A DNA stretch of 9,907 nucleotides from Erythrobacter sp. (GTDB lineage Bacteria > Pseudomonadota > Alphaproteobacteria > Sphingomonadales > Sphingomonadaceae): positions 1-9,907 of the forward strand of contig DMWU01000139.1 of the NCBI GenBank assembly GCA_003483125.1, given 5' to 3'. The first letter of the stretch is position 1; every line of letters starts with the position of its first letter. Below, piece by piece: positions 1-7,365 of this stretch. The notes under the pieces were generated by a model that saw only the letters and a program-made list of their open reading frames with translations, did not search any database and was not told the origin of the DNA. The position numbers and the translations under genes were made by a program.

Positions 1-413
1 CTACCCTCGCGTCCGCTGCCCGTTCCAACTCCCGAGCCCACCTCTCCGGTTCCCTCTCCTGCATCGCGCCCACCGGAAATAGCTTCGTCGCCGTCTGAGC
101 TTGCCTCTGGCAAAGCCTCGTCCTGGCGCATCGGGATTTCCGGTTGCGGTGCAGTCTCGGGCCCGGGCGTTGCGCGCTCGCCAGCCTCACCTGCGGCACC
201 TTCCTCTGGTGCGGGCTCCGACGGCGGCGGATCTTCAGGAGCGGTGACCGTCACGGTGAATGCCGCCACGAAATCGCTTTCGAGGCTTTGGGTAAAATCA
301 GGGGCAAATGCGCGCGCCAGTCCATAGAGCGCTGCAATATGCAGCAGGACGATCAGTATGATCGTTCCTAAGCGCGGTTTCCGACGCTGCCTGGCAAAGC
401 CTTGATCCTGCAA
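1..413 (-). CDS. tonB: TonB energy transducer, N-terminal part (cut by left edge)
   Basis: This is the inner-membrane protein that passes proton-motive force from ExbB/ExbD to outer-membrane receptors. The visible 137 codons show a short basic cytoplasmic tail (QRRKPR, residues 9-14), then one hydrophobic segment at about 16-36 that contains His25, the likely counterpart of the conserved TonB transmembrane histidine. An APDF segment and a periplasmic stretch rich in Pro, Glu and Gly follow, ending in a Gly-rich run at the window edge; the C-terminal domain lies outside. The reading frame has no ATG near its beginning. TTG at 411-413 is chosen because GGAGGG lies about 8 nt upstream and the basic tail follows at once. 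The gene is on the same strand as the large receptor upstream, but a terminator separates them. The family call is from recognised architecture; the start is inferred. Confidence 0.82.
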   Translation of the reverse strand, partial: MQDQGFARQRRKPRLGTIILIVLLHIAALYGLARAFAPDFTQSLESDFVAAFTVTVTAPEDPPPSEPAPEEGAAGEAGERATPGPETAPQPEIPMRQDEALPEASSDGDEAISGGRDAGEGTGEVGSGVGTGSGREG

Positions 414-469
414 GCAATCACCCTCCGCGCCCAAGATTGCGCTTGCCAGCCCCAAAAAGCAAACGGTCC

Positions 470-501
470 AAACGCAAACGGCGGAGCCCGAAGGCCCCGC
501 C
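470..501 (-). terminator. Rho-independent terminator of the receptor gene
   Basis: Read on the minus strand, 501 down to 480 gives a 9-bp stem (GGCGGGGCC against GGCTCCGCC, one G-U pair) closed by a TTCG tetraloop. It is followed by a modestly T-rich tail (GTTTGCGTTT). It lies about 30 bp after the receptor stop codon and before the tonB start, so it should end receptor transcription and separate the two genes. The tail is weaker than a classic U-tract, so some readthrough into tonB is possible. Confidence 0.75.
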
Positions 502-531
502 GCTTACTTGTTCGGTATCTATCGCCAGGAA

Positions 532-3500
532 TTAGAATTCGTAGCGGACACCAACTTGGATTTTCCAAGCCGAGCTCGAAGTAGCCACAAAGAAGTCATC
601 GTCAGGATTGAAGCCGGAAATGATGTAACGACCTTCGTCATCGACATCCACATCAACCAGGTCGACGAACTGGCTGCGGAATTTGACACGGTTCGCACTG
701 CTATCGATGAAGTTCAGGAAGTTATCGAAGTCTGCAAACAGTTCGATGCGATCATCAACCAGACCAGTCAGGCTTCCCAGGAACGGCAGCTCCTGGCTGA
801 AGCGCAGATCAAGATCATATGCCCACGGATTACGGCAAGTGTTGCGACGGATCGAAGCACCTGACGTGAACCCACAGCCTGAAGCCGACACGTAGTTGAT
901 TAGTGACTGGACTGCATCTGAATTGGACAGTGGCGAAACGTTTGGATCGTTCAAGCCCGAAGGTACGTATACCAGAGCGTTATCGCTGCCCGACGAACTG
1001 TCGTTGAAATCACCGCCGCCATCGAAGGTCAAGCTGTAAGGACGGCCAGACCGCGCACGGAAATAGATACCGAGGCGGGTTGCGTAATCCTCGAAGAATT
1101 CTTCCCTCCAGCTAATCGCCGCGGTGAAATTGTGCCGCGTTTCGTAGTTGGAAGTAGAAATCGCCGGATTCTGGCGGTCAAATGCAGCAGTTACGTCATA
1201 AGACGAAGTCGCCGTTGATGAACCAACATTGCGATTATTGTTTGAGTCTGTCCAAGCATAGCCCAGCCGGAAGTTCACGCTGCCTCCATCGGTGAGGATG
1301 CCATCAAACCTCTTTGACAGCAGGATTGAGGCAATGTGACTGTCGTAGCTTGGGCCGTTGGTGAGTTGGATCTCATCATCGCGGCCCGTACCGAAACATT
1401 CGGCTGTTACGCCTGACCATACGGGCGGCGTACCTCCCGTACCCTGAAGTTCGGCATTACAGCCGTCCCGTGTCGGATCGATGGCGGCATAGATGGGGCG
1501 ACCGTCAACCGTGAAGCCATTCAGGCCTGCGCGAACATCGGGTGTTTGCGACAGGTCGACAAAGTTCAAAGTGTCATTGAACCGCGAGTAAATGTAGTCG
1601 AGGTTCAATTTCCAGTCGCTGAAGAAGCCGGTTTCGGTACCAATCGTGCTTGAGAAGCCGAGGTTTGCCCGAACCACTGTTGGTACGTCGAAGTTTGGAT
1701 CAGTTGACTGGGCATCCGAAAGGCCCGCAGCGGCCTGCGCCGAACCCAATGCCGCCACGCAGCTTGGGAATCCGGTGAAGTTGCCACCGGCATCAAGCAC
1801 CGTAGTTGGAACAACGGCGCAGTCGAAGGATTCGCCATTGCCGGTTGAGAATCCATTATTGGAGAATGCGTTCGAGAAGTATACGACCGGGTCACCGCCT
1901 GAGAAGATGCCGACACCGCCGGTCAGGCGAGAGCCTGAGAGGAAACCATCATTGTCGAAATCATAGGTCGCGGCGAGACGCGGTAACAAGACCGGATCCA
2001 GCCTGCCAAAGCTGTTGGCATTGGAGAACCCATAGCGCTCTTGGAAGACCGGATTGGGTCGCGGCGCATCGCCAGAGTAAAGCTGCGCACGAATGCCTGC
2101 AGTGATCGAAAGCTGATCGGTCGCTTGCCATTCATCCTGAGCATAGAACGACCAGATGGTGCGCTTGAATGTGGCTGCCGCCTCATTGATGTCGCCCGAA
2201 GGTGTCGCCGCAATCGTCGCCCCACCCAAGGCGCCACCTTGGAGATCATCTGCCGACCCAAAGACACTCGAAAAGAAGCCCGGCGCAATGACACCATTCT
2301 CGAAATCATCCAGATTCTGGAAGAAGATCGTACCGGTCGCATTAATCGCAAACAGATTATAGACCTCAAGATCATTCACTTCGGCGCCGATCTTGAACTG
2401 GTGGTCGCCGCCATCAATATTGATCTGGAACTTGGCTTGGTCAATCTTGGTATCGAGCTGGTTAGCGGAACGGAAAATACCTGGGCCTGTACTAAGAATG
2501 CCATTGTCCTCCGGACCAACTACACCAACAGCCAGGCGCACAGTTGGATCATCAGACTGGGCTTCGCCGAACCCAACTGGTCCCTGCACGTCGCCAACCT
2601 CTGCACGGCTAACACGCAACTCGGTCGAGATCTTGTCGCTCCATTCGGAATAAAGACGAAGCGAATAGTAGTCAGAGACCGTACCTTCGTCTTCGAATGA
2701 GTTGAAGCCGGTCAGATTATCTGACCCGAAATCGCTCTCAACGTTGGTTTCTTCTAGGCGTTGGTATGTCGCCTCCAGACGATGGTCTTCGGTGATATAA
2801 GCATCGAGCCTGCCAAAGTAGCGAATGCTCGATTCTGGCAGGGTCCTGGGATATCCGCCAATATCCTGGCCATAGACGCGATTGGCGATTTCCGCGAAAC
2901 GATCAAACTGCGCCTGCGTGACGAAATCGGCTTCGTTGGTGAAGCCGCCGCCAGCAGGGCCAAAATCATTGCCGTCACCAAGGTCGGTTTCCTCGTAACC
3001 TGCGAAGAAGAACAGGCGATCCTTGATGATCGGGCCGCCCAATGTGGCACCCCAGCGCTTTTCGCTACCAGCTGATAGAGGCTGCTTGTCACCGTCGCCA
3101 TCAATGATGCTGTTGGCCAGCAAATCGTCGTTGAAGAATGTATAGAAAGCCGAGCCATGGAACTCGTTTTCGCCTGACTTGGTAACAACGTTTACCAGAC
3201 AGCCCGTGAAGTCCGAATATTCAACGTCAAACGGCGCAAACTCAACTGAGGTCGAACGAATGACATCAAATGGCAGCGGAAGCGAGTTACGAGCCGCAAA
3301 AGGCGTGCCGTTAAGACCGAACACGTCTGCCTGAACGATACCGTCAACGGTGAAGGTGTTCGAACGATCATTGCCGCCCAAGCAAGAGATACGATCAACT
3401 TCGTTTTCGCGGTCGAGGCTCACGCGCGGATCCAGTCGGATTACGTCGCGAACGTCGCGTGTAAGAGATGGGAAAGCTTCGAGCGTAGCCGTTTCAAACG

Positions 3501-3930
3501 CTACACCCGGACCAACAGCAAGCTGGGTTGCGCCAGCGCGCGCGCCGGTCACTATGATTATGTTATCAGAAGCACCCACATCGCTCGAGGCGAGGCTGAA
3601 TGTATATGCAGTGTTACCAGAAATATTGATGAACTGGTCTTCTACCGTCTGGCCTTCAAAGCCAGGAGCAGTTACCGTAATTGTGTAGGGACCGCCCGGG
3701 ACCAGTGACCCGGCACGGAACGAACCATCATTGCCCGCATTCAATGTGCGGGTCTGGCCGGTACGAGTATCGGTAACGGTTACTGTCGCACCCGAAATAG
3801 CGGCGCCACTTTCATCCGTGACCCGCCCTTCGACGCCCGATGTAATTTGCTGAGCGGCTGCCGGCGTTGCAATGGTCGCGGCGGCAGAGAGGCGAACGAC
3901 GCTCGCTGCCAATAGATATTTGATCTTCAT
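532..3930 (-). CDS. TonB-dependent outer-membrane receptor, Oar-like, with CarboxypepD_reg-like N-terminal domain
   Basis: This is a large outer-membrane gated channel of 1132 residues, predicted to take up a bulky substrate with TonB energy. Residues 1-26 form a signal peptide ending PAAA before QQ. Residues about 30-115 are a carboxypeptidase-regulatory-like beta-sandwich (GVEGRVTDESGAAISGATV). A TonB-box-like IIIVTG follows at 124-129, then the plug domain (TFTVDGI near 192, NVVTKSG at 247-253), a long beta-barrel, and a C-terminal aromatic residue (VRYEF) typical of proteins handled by the BAM machinery. ATG at 3930 is chosen over an in-frame TTG at 3954 because the signal peptide begins there and AGGGG lies about 8 nt upstream. 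It has only eight cysteines, in four close pairs. The signal peptide carries an odd Arg13. The substrate cannot be told from sequence; Oar-like proteins have been linked to protein, peptide or carbohydrate handling. A terminator follows the gene. Confidence 0.93.
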   Translation of the reverse strand: MKIKYLLAASVVRLSAAATIATPAAAQQITSGVEGRVTDESGAAISGATVTVTDTRTGQTRTLNAGNDGSFRAGSLVPGGPYTITVTAPGFEGQTVEDQFINISGNTAYTFSLASSDVGASDNIIIVTGARAGATQLAVGPGVAFETATLEAFPSLTRDVRDVIRLDPRVSLDRENEVDRISCLGGNDRSNTFTVDGIVQADVFGLNGTPFAARNSLPLPFDVIRSTSVEFAPFDVEYSDFTGCLVNVVTKSGENEFHGSAFYTFFNDDLLANSIIDGDGDKQPLSAGSEKRWGATLGGPIIKDRLFFFAGYEETDLGDGNDFGPAGGGFTNEADFVTQAQFDRFAEIANRVYGQDIGGYPRTLPESSIRYFGRLDAYITEDHRLEATYQRLEETNVESDFGSDNLTGFNSFEDEGTVSDYYSLRLYSEWSDKISTELRVSRAEVGDVQGPVGFGEAQSDDPTVRLAVGVVGPEDNGILSTGPGIFRSANQLDTKIDQAKFQINIDGGDHQFKIGAEVNDLEVYNLFAINATGTIFFQNLDDFENGVIAPGFFSSVFGSADDLQGGALGGATIAATPSGDINEAAATFKRTIWSFYAQDEWQATDQLSITAGIRAQLYSGDAPRPNPVFQERYGFSNANSFGRLDPVLLPRLAATYDFDNDGFLSGSRLTGGVGIFSGGDPVVYFSNAFSNNGFSTGNGESFDCAVVPTTVLDAGGNFTGFPSCVAALGSAQAAAGLSDAQSTDPNFDVPTVVRANLGFSSTIGTETGFFSDWKLNLDYIYSRFNDTLNFVDLSQTPDVRAGLNGFTVDGRPIYAAIDPTRDGCNAELQGTGGTPPVWSGVTAECFGTGRDDEIQLTNGPSYDSHIASILLSKRFDGILTDGGSVNFRLGYAWTDSNNNRNVGSSTATSSYDVTAAFDRQNPAISTSNYETRHNFTAAISWREEFFEDYATRLGIYFRARSGRPYSLTFDGGGDFNDSSSGSDNALVYVPSGLNDPNVSPLSNSDAVQSLINYVSASGCGFTSGASIRRNTCRNPWAYDLDLRFSQELPFLGSLTGLVDDRIELFADFDNFLNFIDSSANRVKFRSQFVDLVDVDVDDEGRYIISGFNPDDDFFVATSSSAWKIQVGVRYEF

Positions 3931-4004
3931 TTTGAGAACCCCTGACTTGGTCAAAACCCAGAAACGAAATGGAGAGAAATTTGTTTCCTGCTTCCGGGAT
4001 AGAA

Positions 4005-4021
4005 TTGATACACTGCATCAA
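4005..4021. promoter_or_regulatory. 17-bp near-palindrome upstream of the receptor gene (possible operator)
   Basis: The sequence TTGATACACTGCATCAA is symmetric about its central C at seven of eight base pairs. It sits 75-91 bp upstream of the receptor ATG, in a spot suited to a repressor or activator site, and the nearest genes are the receptor and the oxygenase. I do not recognise the regulator family. No convincing -35/-10 pair could be assigned beside it. That it acts as an operator is an inference from symmetry and position only. Confidence 0.35.
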
Positions 4022-4079
4022 AAAGTCAGTTTGGCGACTAGATTGTGACAGCCTGTGGAGACTGTAGCAGGAAGTGTAA

Positions 4080-4102
4080 GCGCGGCCGGTCGCAGGCCGC
4101 GC
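4080..4102 (-). terminator. GC-rich hairpin between oxygenase and receptor genes (possible terminator)
   Basis: A perfect 8-bp stem (GCGCGGCC against GGCCGCGC) encloses a 7-nt loop. On the minus strand it is followed by TTACACTTCC, which is only weakly T-rich. It lies about 115 bp after the oxygenase stop and about 150 bp before the receptor start. It could end the transporter-oxygenase transcript, or form a structure in the receptor leader if transcription starts upstream of it. Confidence 0.4.
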
Positions 4103-4162
4103 CTAACCAGCTGATTTTAAGAGCAATGGTGTGCAACTGTTACGACATTGCAACACGTCCCA

Positions 4163-4219
4163 AGATTCGGGTTTTTTTTGGGCTAAAGCGCCTGAATGAA
4201 TGCAATTAAACCCGAATCT
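4163..4219. repeat. 12-bp perfect inverted repeat overlapping the oxygenase stop codon
   Basis: The arms AGATTCGGGTTT (4163-4174) and AAACCCGAATCT (4208-4219) are exact reverse complements separated by 33 nt. The right arm covers two bases of the oxygenase TAG stop. The left arm runs into a block of eight T (4172-4179), which is an A-run in the minus-strand transcript. No U-tract follows the structure in that transcript, so it is not a classic intrinsic terminator. It may protect or define the 3' end of the oxygenase mRNA. Confidence 0.6.
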
Positions 4220-5147
4220 AGGCCAGGTTAATCTCTCTCAGCCTCTGCTGGAGAAATTCATGGCTTGAAATCGGCTCTGAAGACTCCGATTCGTGCCCCT
4301 TTTCGATGCAAGAAGGCAGCGTCTCAATCACGTAGTCGGGGCGGAAGTGCAGGAAGAACGGCATCGAGAAACGCGAACGCTTGGTCGCCTCGCCACGCGG
4401 GTTAACCACCCTGTGTGTGGTCGATCGCAGCTTGCTGTTTGTCAGCCGGTCTAGCATGTCGCCCACATTGATCACCAGCGCACCCTCAGGCACATCAACC
4501 GACTTCCACTCGCCCTGTTTGGTGAGCAGCTCAAGTCCGGCTTCCTCTGCTCCCAGCAACAGTGTAATCGTGTTGATGTCGCCATGGGCAGCAGCGCGGA
4601 TCGCACCTTCCGGCGCGTCATCGCCCAAGGGCGGATAATGCAGTAGCCTCATCACCGAATTGCCATCTTCAACCGTGGCAGCGAAGTAATCCTGATCTAG
4701 TCCAAGATGCAGCGCAATCGCCTCAAGCACGCGCAAACCAGCCGTTTCAAAGGCAAGGTATAGTTCGCTGAAGGTCTCGCGAAATTCGGGTACCTCTGAA
4801 GGCCAGACATTAGGTGCCATGAACTCGGACAGCGGGTGCCCATCATCAAGCGTGCGGCCAATATGCCAGAATTCCTTCAGGTCCTGGATTTCGGCATCCT
4901 TGGCCTTCTCGGTCCCAAAGGGCGTATAGCCACGCGCACCGCCACCGCCGGGCAGGAAGTATCCCTGCTTTACGTCCTCGGGCAGCGCGAAGAACTCTTT
5001 CGATTTGGCCTCCGCCTTTTCGATCAATTCCTGGGGAATGCCATGGTCACGGATGACCGCGAATCCAAATTCGGCAAAACTGCGACCCAGCTCATCCGCT
5101 ATGCTTTCAAGTGGCTGGTTTAATGATACTAATGCTATGTCTGTCAT
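4218..5147 (-). CDS. Fe(II)/2-oxoglutarate-dependent oxygenase, isopenicillin N synthase-like family
   Basis: This is a cytoplasmic non-haem iron oxygenase of 309 residues, the usual length for the family. The N-terminal DIOX_N-like half (about 1-125) includes GFAVIRDHGIP (28-38) and the GARGYTPFGTE region (70-80). The C-terminal double-stranded beta-helix carries the metal triad His188, Asp190 (HGD) and His245 (THR). Arg259-x-Ser261 is the expected 2-oxoglutarate carboxylate clamp. All key residues are present, so it should be active, with 2-oxoglutarate as the likely co-substrate. The organic substrate is unknown; relatives hydroxylate, desaturate or cyclise small molecules. ATG at 5147 has no good ribosome binding site, but the start is 24 bp after the nucleoside transporter stop, which suggests co-transcription and perhaps coupled translation. 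A role on a nucleoside- or purine-derived compound is suggested by that neighbour only. Confidence 0.9.
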   Translation of the reverse strand: MTDIALVSLNQPLESIADELGRSFAEFGFAVIRDHGIPQELIEKAEAKSKEFFALPEDVKQGYFLPGGGGARGYTPFGTEKAKDAEIQDLKEFWHIGRTLDDGHPLSEFMAPNVWPSEVPEFRETFSELYLAFETAGLRVLEAIALHLGLDQDYFAATVEDGNSVMRLLHYPPLGDDAPEGAIRAAAHGDINTITLLLGAEEAGLELLTKQGEWKSVDVPEGALVINVGDMLDRLTNSKLRSTTHRVVNPRGEATKRSRFSMPFFLHFRPDYVIETLPSCIEKGHESESSEPISSHEFLQQRLREINLA

Positions 5148-5171
5148 GGTGGTATTTTAGTCTGAATATCC

Positions 5172-6419
5172 TCAATAGGGAAGGAAAAGGCTGGCAAGCG
5201 CGGCACTCATCAAATTGGCAAGGCTGCCCGCCGCCAGGGCCCGGATACCAAGCCGGGCAATCACAGGTCTTTGATTTGGCGCAAGTCCGCCCGTCACCGC
5301 CATCTGGATCGCGATTGAAGAGAAATTGGCGAAACCGCACAATGCGAAGGTCACAATTGCAACGCTGCGCGACGATAGCAGCCCTTCCTCCATCATGCCC
5401 AAATCGATGAAGGCGACGAATTCATTGAGAACAATCTTCGTGCCGAACAACCCGCCGGCAATTCCTGCCTCTTCCCAGGGAATGCCGATCAGGAACATGA
5501 CCGGAGCAAAGATGGCGCCAAGAATCTGCTGGAAACTGAGATCGGGATAGCCGAACCAGCCGCCGACCCCGCCCAGCAATCCGTTGGCAAGCGCGACCAG
5601 CGCCACGAAGGTCAGAACCATCGCACCCACGGCTACTGCCAGCTTTACGCCAGTCTGCGCGCCCTGTGCTGCCGCTTCGATCACATTTGCAGGCTGGTGC
5701 CCTTCTTCAAAGGTTTCGGACAGGCTGATTTCCTGATCTTCATGCTCTTTGTCCTCCGAATTATCAGGCATGATGATCTTGGCCATCAATATCCCGCCAG
5801 GGGCTGACATAAACGCAGCGGCCAGCAGGAATGGCACCGCTGCCTCACCGATGAAGGATGCGTAGGCGGCAAGGATCGTTCCTGCGACGCCGGCCATGCC
5901 TACGCTCATCAGGGTGAAAAGGCGCGAGGGTGGCAATTCTGCAAGGTACGGCCTTACAACGAGAGGGCTTTCGGACTGGCCAACAAATATGTTCGCGGCT
6001 GAGCCCAGAGCCTCTACCTTGCTGATTCCGGTGATCCAGCCGATCGCTCCGCCAACCCAAAGAACCAGCCGCTGCATGATCCCCCAATGATATAGGATGG
6101 AGACCAGTGCTGCGAAGAAAATGATCACGGGCAGCGCAGCAATCACAAATGTATTGGCGAAGGGATTACTCTCCATCGGACCAAACACGGCGACAATACC
6201 CTGCTTCGAATAATCAAGCATTGCGATAACGCCATTGGAAAGGCCCTCGATCGCTTGCACGCCCCATGGTGTACGCAAGACCAAGAGTGCCATCAGCGCC
6301 TGCAGTGCAAATGCCGCACCAACGATGCGCAGATTTATTCGCTTGCGGCCTGTTGAGAGCAGGAACGCAATCAGCAGGATCGCCGCTATACCTAAAAGGC
6401 TGGACAGGAATTGTGGCAT
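5172..6419 (-). CDS. Concentrative nucleoside transporter, CNT (NupC) family
   Basis: This is an inner-membrane cation-coupled nucleoside symporter of 415 residues, typical for bacterial CNTs. An N-terminal trio of hydrophobic helices (about 1-80) is followed by the transport core. Substrate and cation motifs are visible: GQSESP at 147-152 (GQTEAP-like in characterised CNTs), NEFVAF at 332-337, and the family signature around ALCGFANFSSI at 359-369. An acidic, charged linker (about 218-242) between membrane segments is probably cytoplasmic. ATG at 6419 has GAAAGG about 5 nt upstream. The gene leads a probable two-gene operon with the oxygenase and is divergent from the YhhQ-type transporter. 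A lone TTGACT at 6485-6490 on this strand could be a -35 box, but no matching -10 was found. Nucleosides are the family substrate; which ones are imported cannot be read from sequence. Confidence 0.93.
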   Translation of the reverse strand: MPQFLSSLLGIAAILLIAFLLSTGRKRINLRIVGAAFALQALMALLVLRTPWGVQAIEGLSNGVIAMLDYSKQGIVAVFGPMESNPFANTFVIAALPVIIFFAALVSILYHWGIMQRLVLWVGGAIGWITGISKVEALGSAANIFVGQSESPLVVRPYLAELPPSRLFTLMSVGMAGVAGTILAAYASFIGEAAVPFLLAAAFMSAPGGILMAKIIMPDNSEDKEHEDQEISLSETFEEGHQPANVIEAAAQGAQTGVKLAVAVGAMVLTFVALVALANGLLGGVGGWFGYPDLSFQQILGAIFAPVMFLIGIPWEEAGIAGGLFGTKIVLNEFVAFIDLGMMEEGLLSSRSVAIVTFALCGFANFSSIAIQMAVTGGLAPNQRPVIARLGIRALAAGSLANLMSAALASLFLPY

Positions 6420-6553
6420 GGAAACCTTTCAAGGTCAGGCTGTCGGAATTCTTGAAACTATCGTCTTGCGCCTTGCCGCCGACAAGTCAAACCCACAATC
6501 ACTTCTGCCCTGTGGCTTTCCTTTTTCGTATGATCGCCATAGTCATACCAGTC

Positions 6554-7237
6554 ATGAGTGATTCCAACGAAGCCTTGCCCGCGCGCGCAGCCAATTCACC
6601 TCGCGCCCTGTTCCCATATACGCTGCTCTATGGCGGTATGACCGTGCTGGCAGGTGTGCTGGCATTCAAGCAGGTGCAATTGCCGCCCAGCGATCTCGCA
6701 GTCGAGGCCGGAATCTTTCCTTTCCTGATTCTTGTGGTCATCTCCAGCACGATTTCGCAACTCTATGGACAGAAGATCGCTAACAAGATCGTGCTTTGGG
6801 GCTTTGTCCCGCTGGGCATTTCTTCTCTGCTGATGCAATTTGTGCTGGGCCTTCCCGCGTCGACCGAAATGGTCGAAATCAGGCCTGATGACCTGGCAGC
6901 ATTCGAGCAGGTTCACCGCTCAACCTGGCGTGTCTGGATGGCGGGCCCTGCCGCCTATCTCACATCGCTGCTTCTTAACGTCTGGATATTTTCCAAATTG
7001 CGCGAAAGTGGCGAAGGCTCGACTTTTGGCCTGATGGCCCGCGGCGCTATCGCTTCGGCACTGAGCCAGGCAGTCGATTCGATAATCTTCATCACTCTCG
7101 CTTTCTATGGCGAGTTCGACATTACGAACCTGATGATTGGCCAGATAATCGCCAAGGTTGCACTGAGCATCGTGCTCGTGCCTTTCCTGATCGCGGGCGG
7201 CGTTTCGCTCGCGAAATGGCTCGATTCCAAGGCTTGA
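6554..7237 (+). CDS. yhhQ: Queuosine precursor transporter, YhhQ/VUT family
   Basis: This is an inner-membrane protein of 227 residues with about six hydrophobic segments (roughly 20-40, 52-70, 77-100, 126-146, 160-183, 193-215). The pattern matches the COG1738/YhhQ family, whose E. coli member imports the queuosine precursors preQ0 and preQ1. Family-like stretches include SSTISQLYG (64-72) and SQAVDSIIFITLAF (171-184), matching the YhhQ segments ending in IFG and the VSDTLAFF region. Start choice is uncertain. ATG at 6554 is preferred; an in-frame ATG at 6530 would add eight residues, and much longer forms overlap the divergent transporter. None has a clear ribosome binding site. A TATGAT at 6529-6534 could be the -10 box, which would leave a very short leader. 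The gene converges on tRNA-Lys with a 12-bp gap. Confidence 0.85.
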   Translation: MSDSNEALPARAANSPRALFPYTLLYGGMTVLAGVLAFKQVQLPPSDLAVEAGIFPFLILVVISSTISQLYGQKIANKIVLWGFVPLGISSLLMQFVLGLPASTEMVEIRPDDLAAFEQVHRSTWRVWMAGPAAYLTSLLLNVWIFSKLRESGEGSTFGLMARGAIASALSQAVDSIIFITLAFYGEFDITNLMIGQIIAKVALSIVLVPFLIAGGVSLAKWLDSKA

Positions 7238-7249
7238 TTGAAACGAGGG

Positions 7250-7325
7250 TGGTGAGCCCTGCAGGGGTCGAACCTGCGACCTACTGATTAAAAGTCAGTT
7301 GCTCTACCGACTGAGCTAAGGGCCC
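7250..7325 (-). tRNA. tRNA-Lys (anticodon UUU)
   Basis: Read on the minus strand, a full 76-nt cloverleaf is visible. It has acceptor GGGCCCT paired with AGGGCTC (one G-U), D-arm GCTC/GAGC, anticodon stem ACTGA/TCAGT with loop CTTTTAA (anticodon TTT), variable loop AGGTC, T-arm GCAGG-TTCGAAC-CCTGC, a discriminator A and an encoded CCA tail. It lies about 40 bp downstream of folK on the same strand, so it may be released from the folK transcript or have its own promoter inside that gene's 3' end. Confidence 0.97.
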
Positions 7326-7365
7326 CCATGGGGTCGCGACGGGCCTGCCCCGGCGCGCGGTTCGC

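Noticed and set aside
508..864. Plus-strand open frame of 118 codons opposite the receptor C-terminus
   Set aside because: It overlaps the conserved C-terminal barrel coding region on the other strand and begins at the terminator region with no ribosome binding site.
2041..2700. Plus-strand open frame of 219 codons opposite the receptor gene
   Set aside because: It lies wholly inside the receptor gene on the other strand, shows no recognisable domain, and its composition is that of a shadow of the real reading frame.
3931..3954. Eight-residue N-terminal extension of the receptor from TTG 3954
   Set aside because: It would place residues before a normal signal peptide that begins at ATG 3930 with its own upstream AGGGG.
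4171..4180. Eight-T run as a plus-strand intrinsic terminator
   Set aside because: Only a 3-bp stem can form just before it, and no plus-strand gene ends there.
6266..6553. Long N-terminal extension of the YhhQ-type gene
   Set aside because: It overlaps the start of the divergent nucleoside transporter and adds about 96 residues that do not resemble the family; the shorter start fits the usual length.
7250..7325. tRNA-Lys as an integration site for a mobile element
   Set aside because: No integrase, no repeat of the tRNA 3' end and no change in gene character was seen on either side.
7324..7333. Palindrome CCCCATGGGG beside the tRNA
   Set aside because: Part of it is the tRNA acceptor end, and there is no loop or T-tract to make a terminator; it looks like coincidence.
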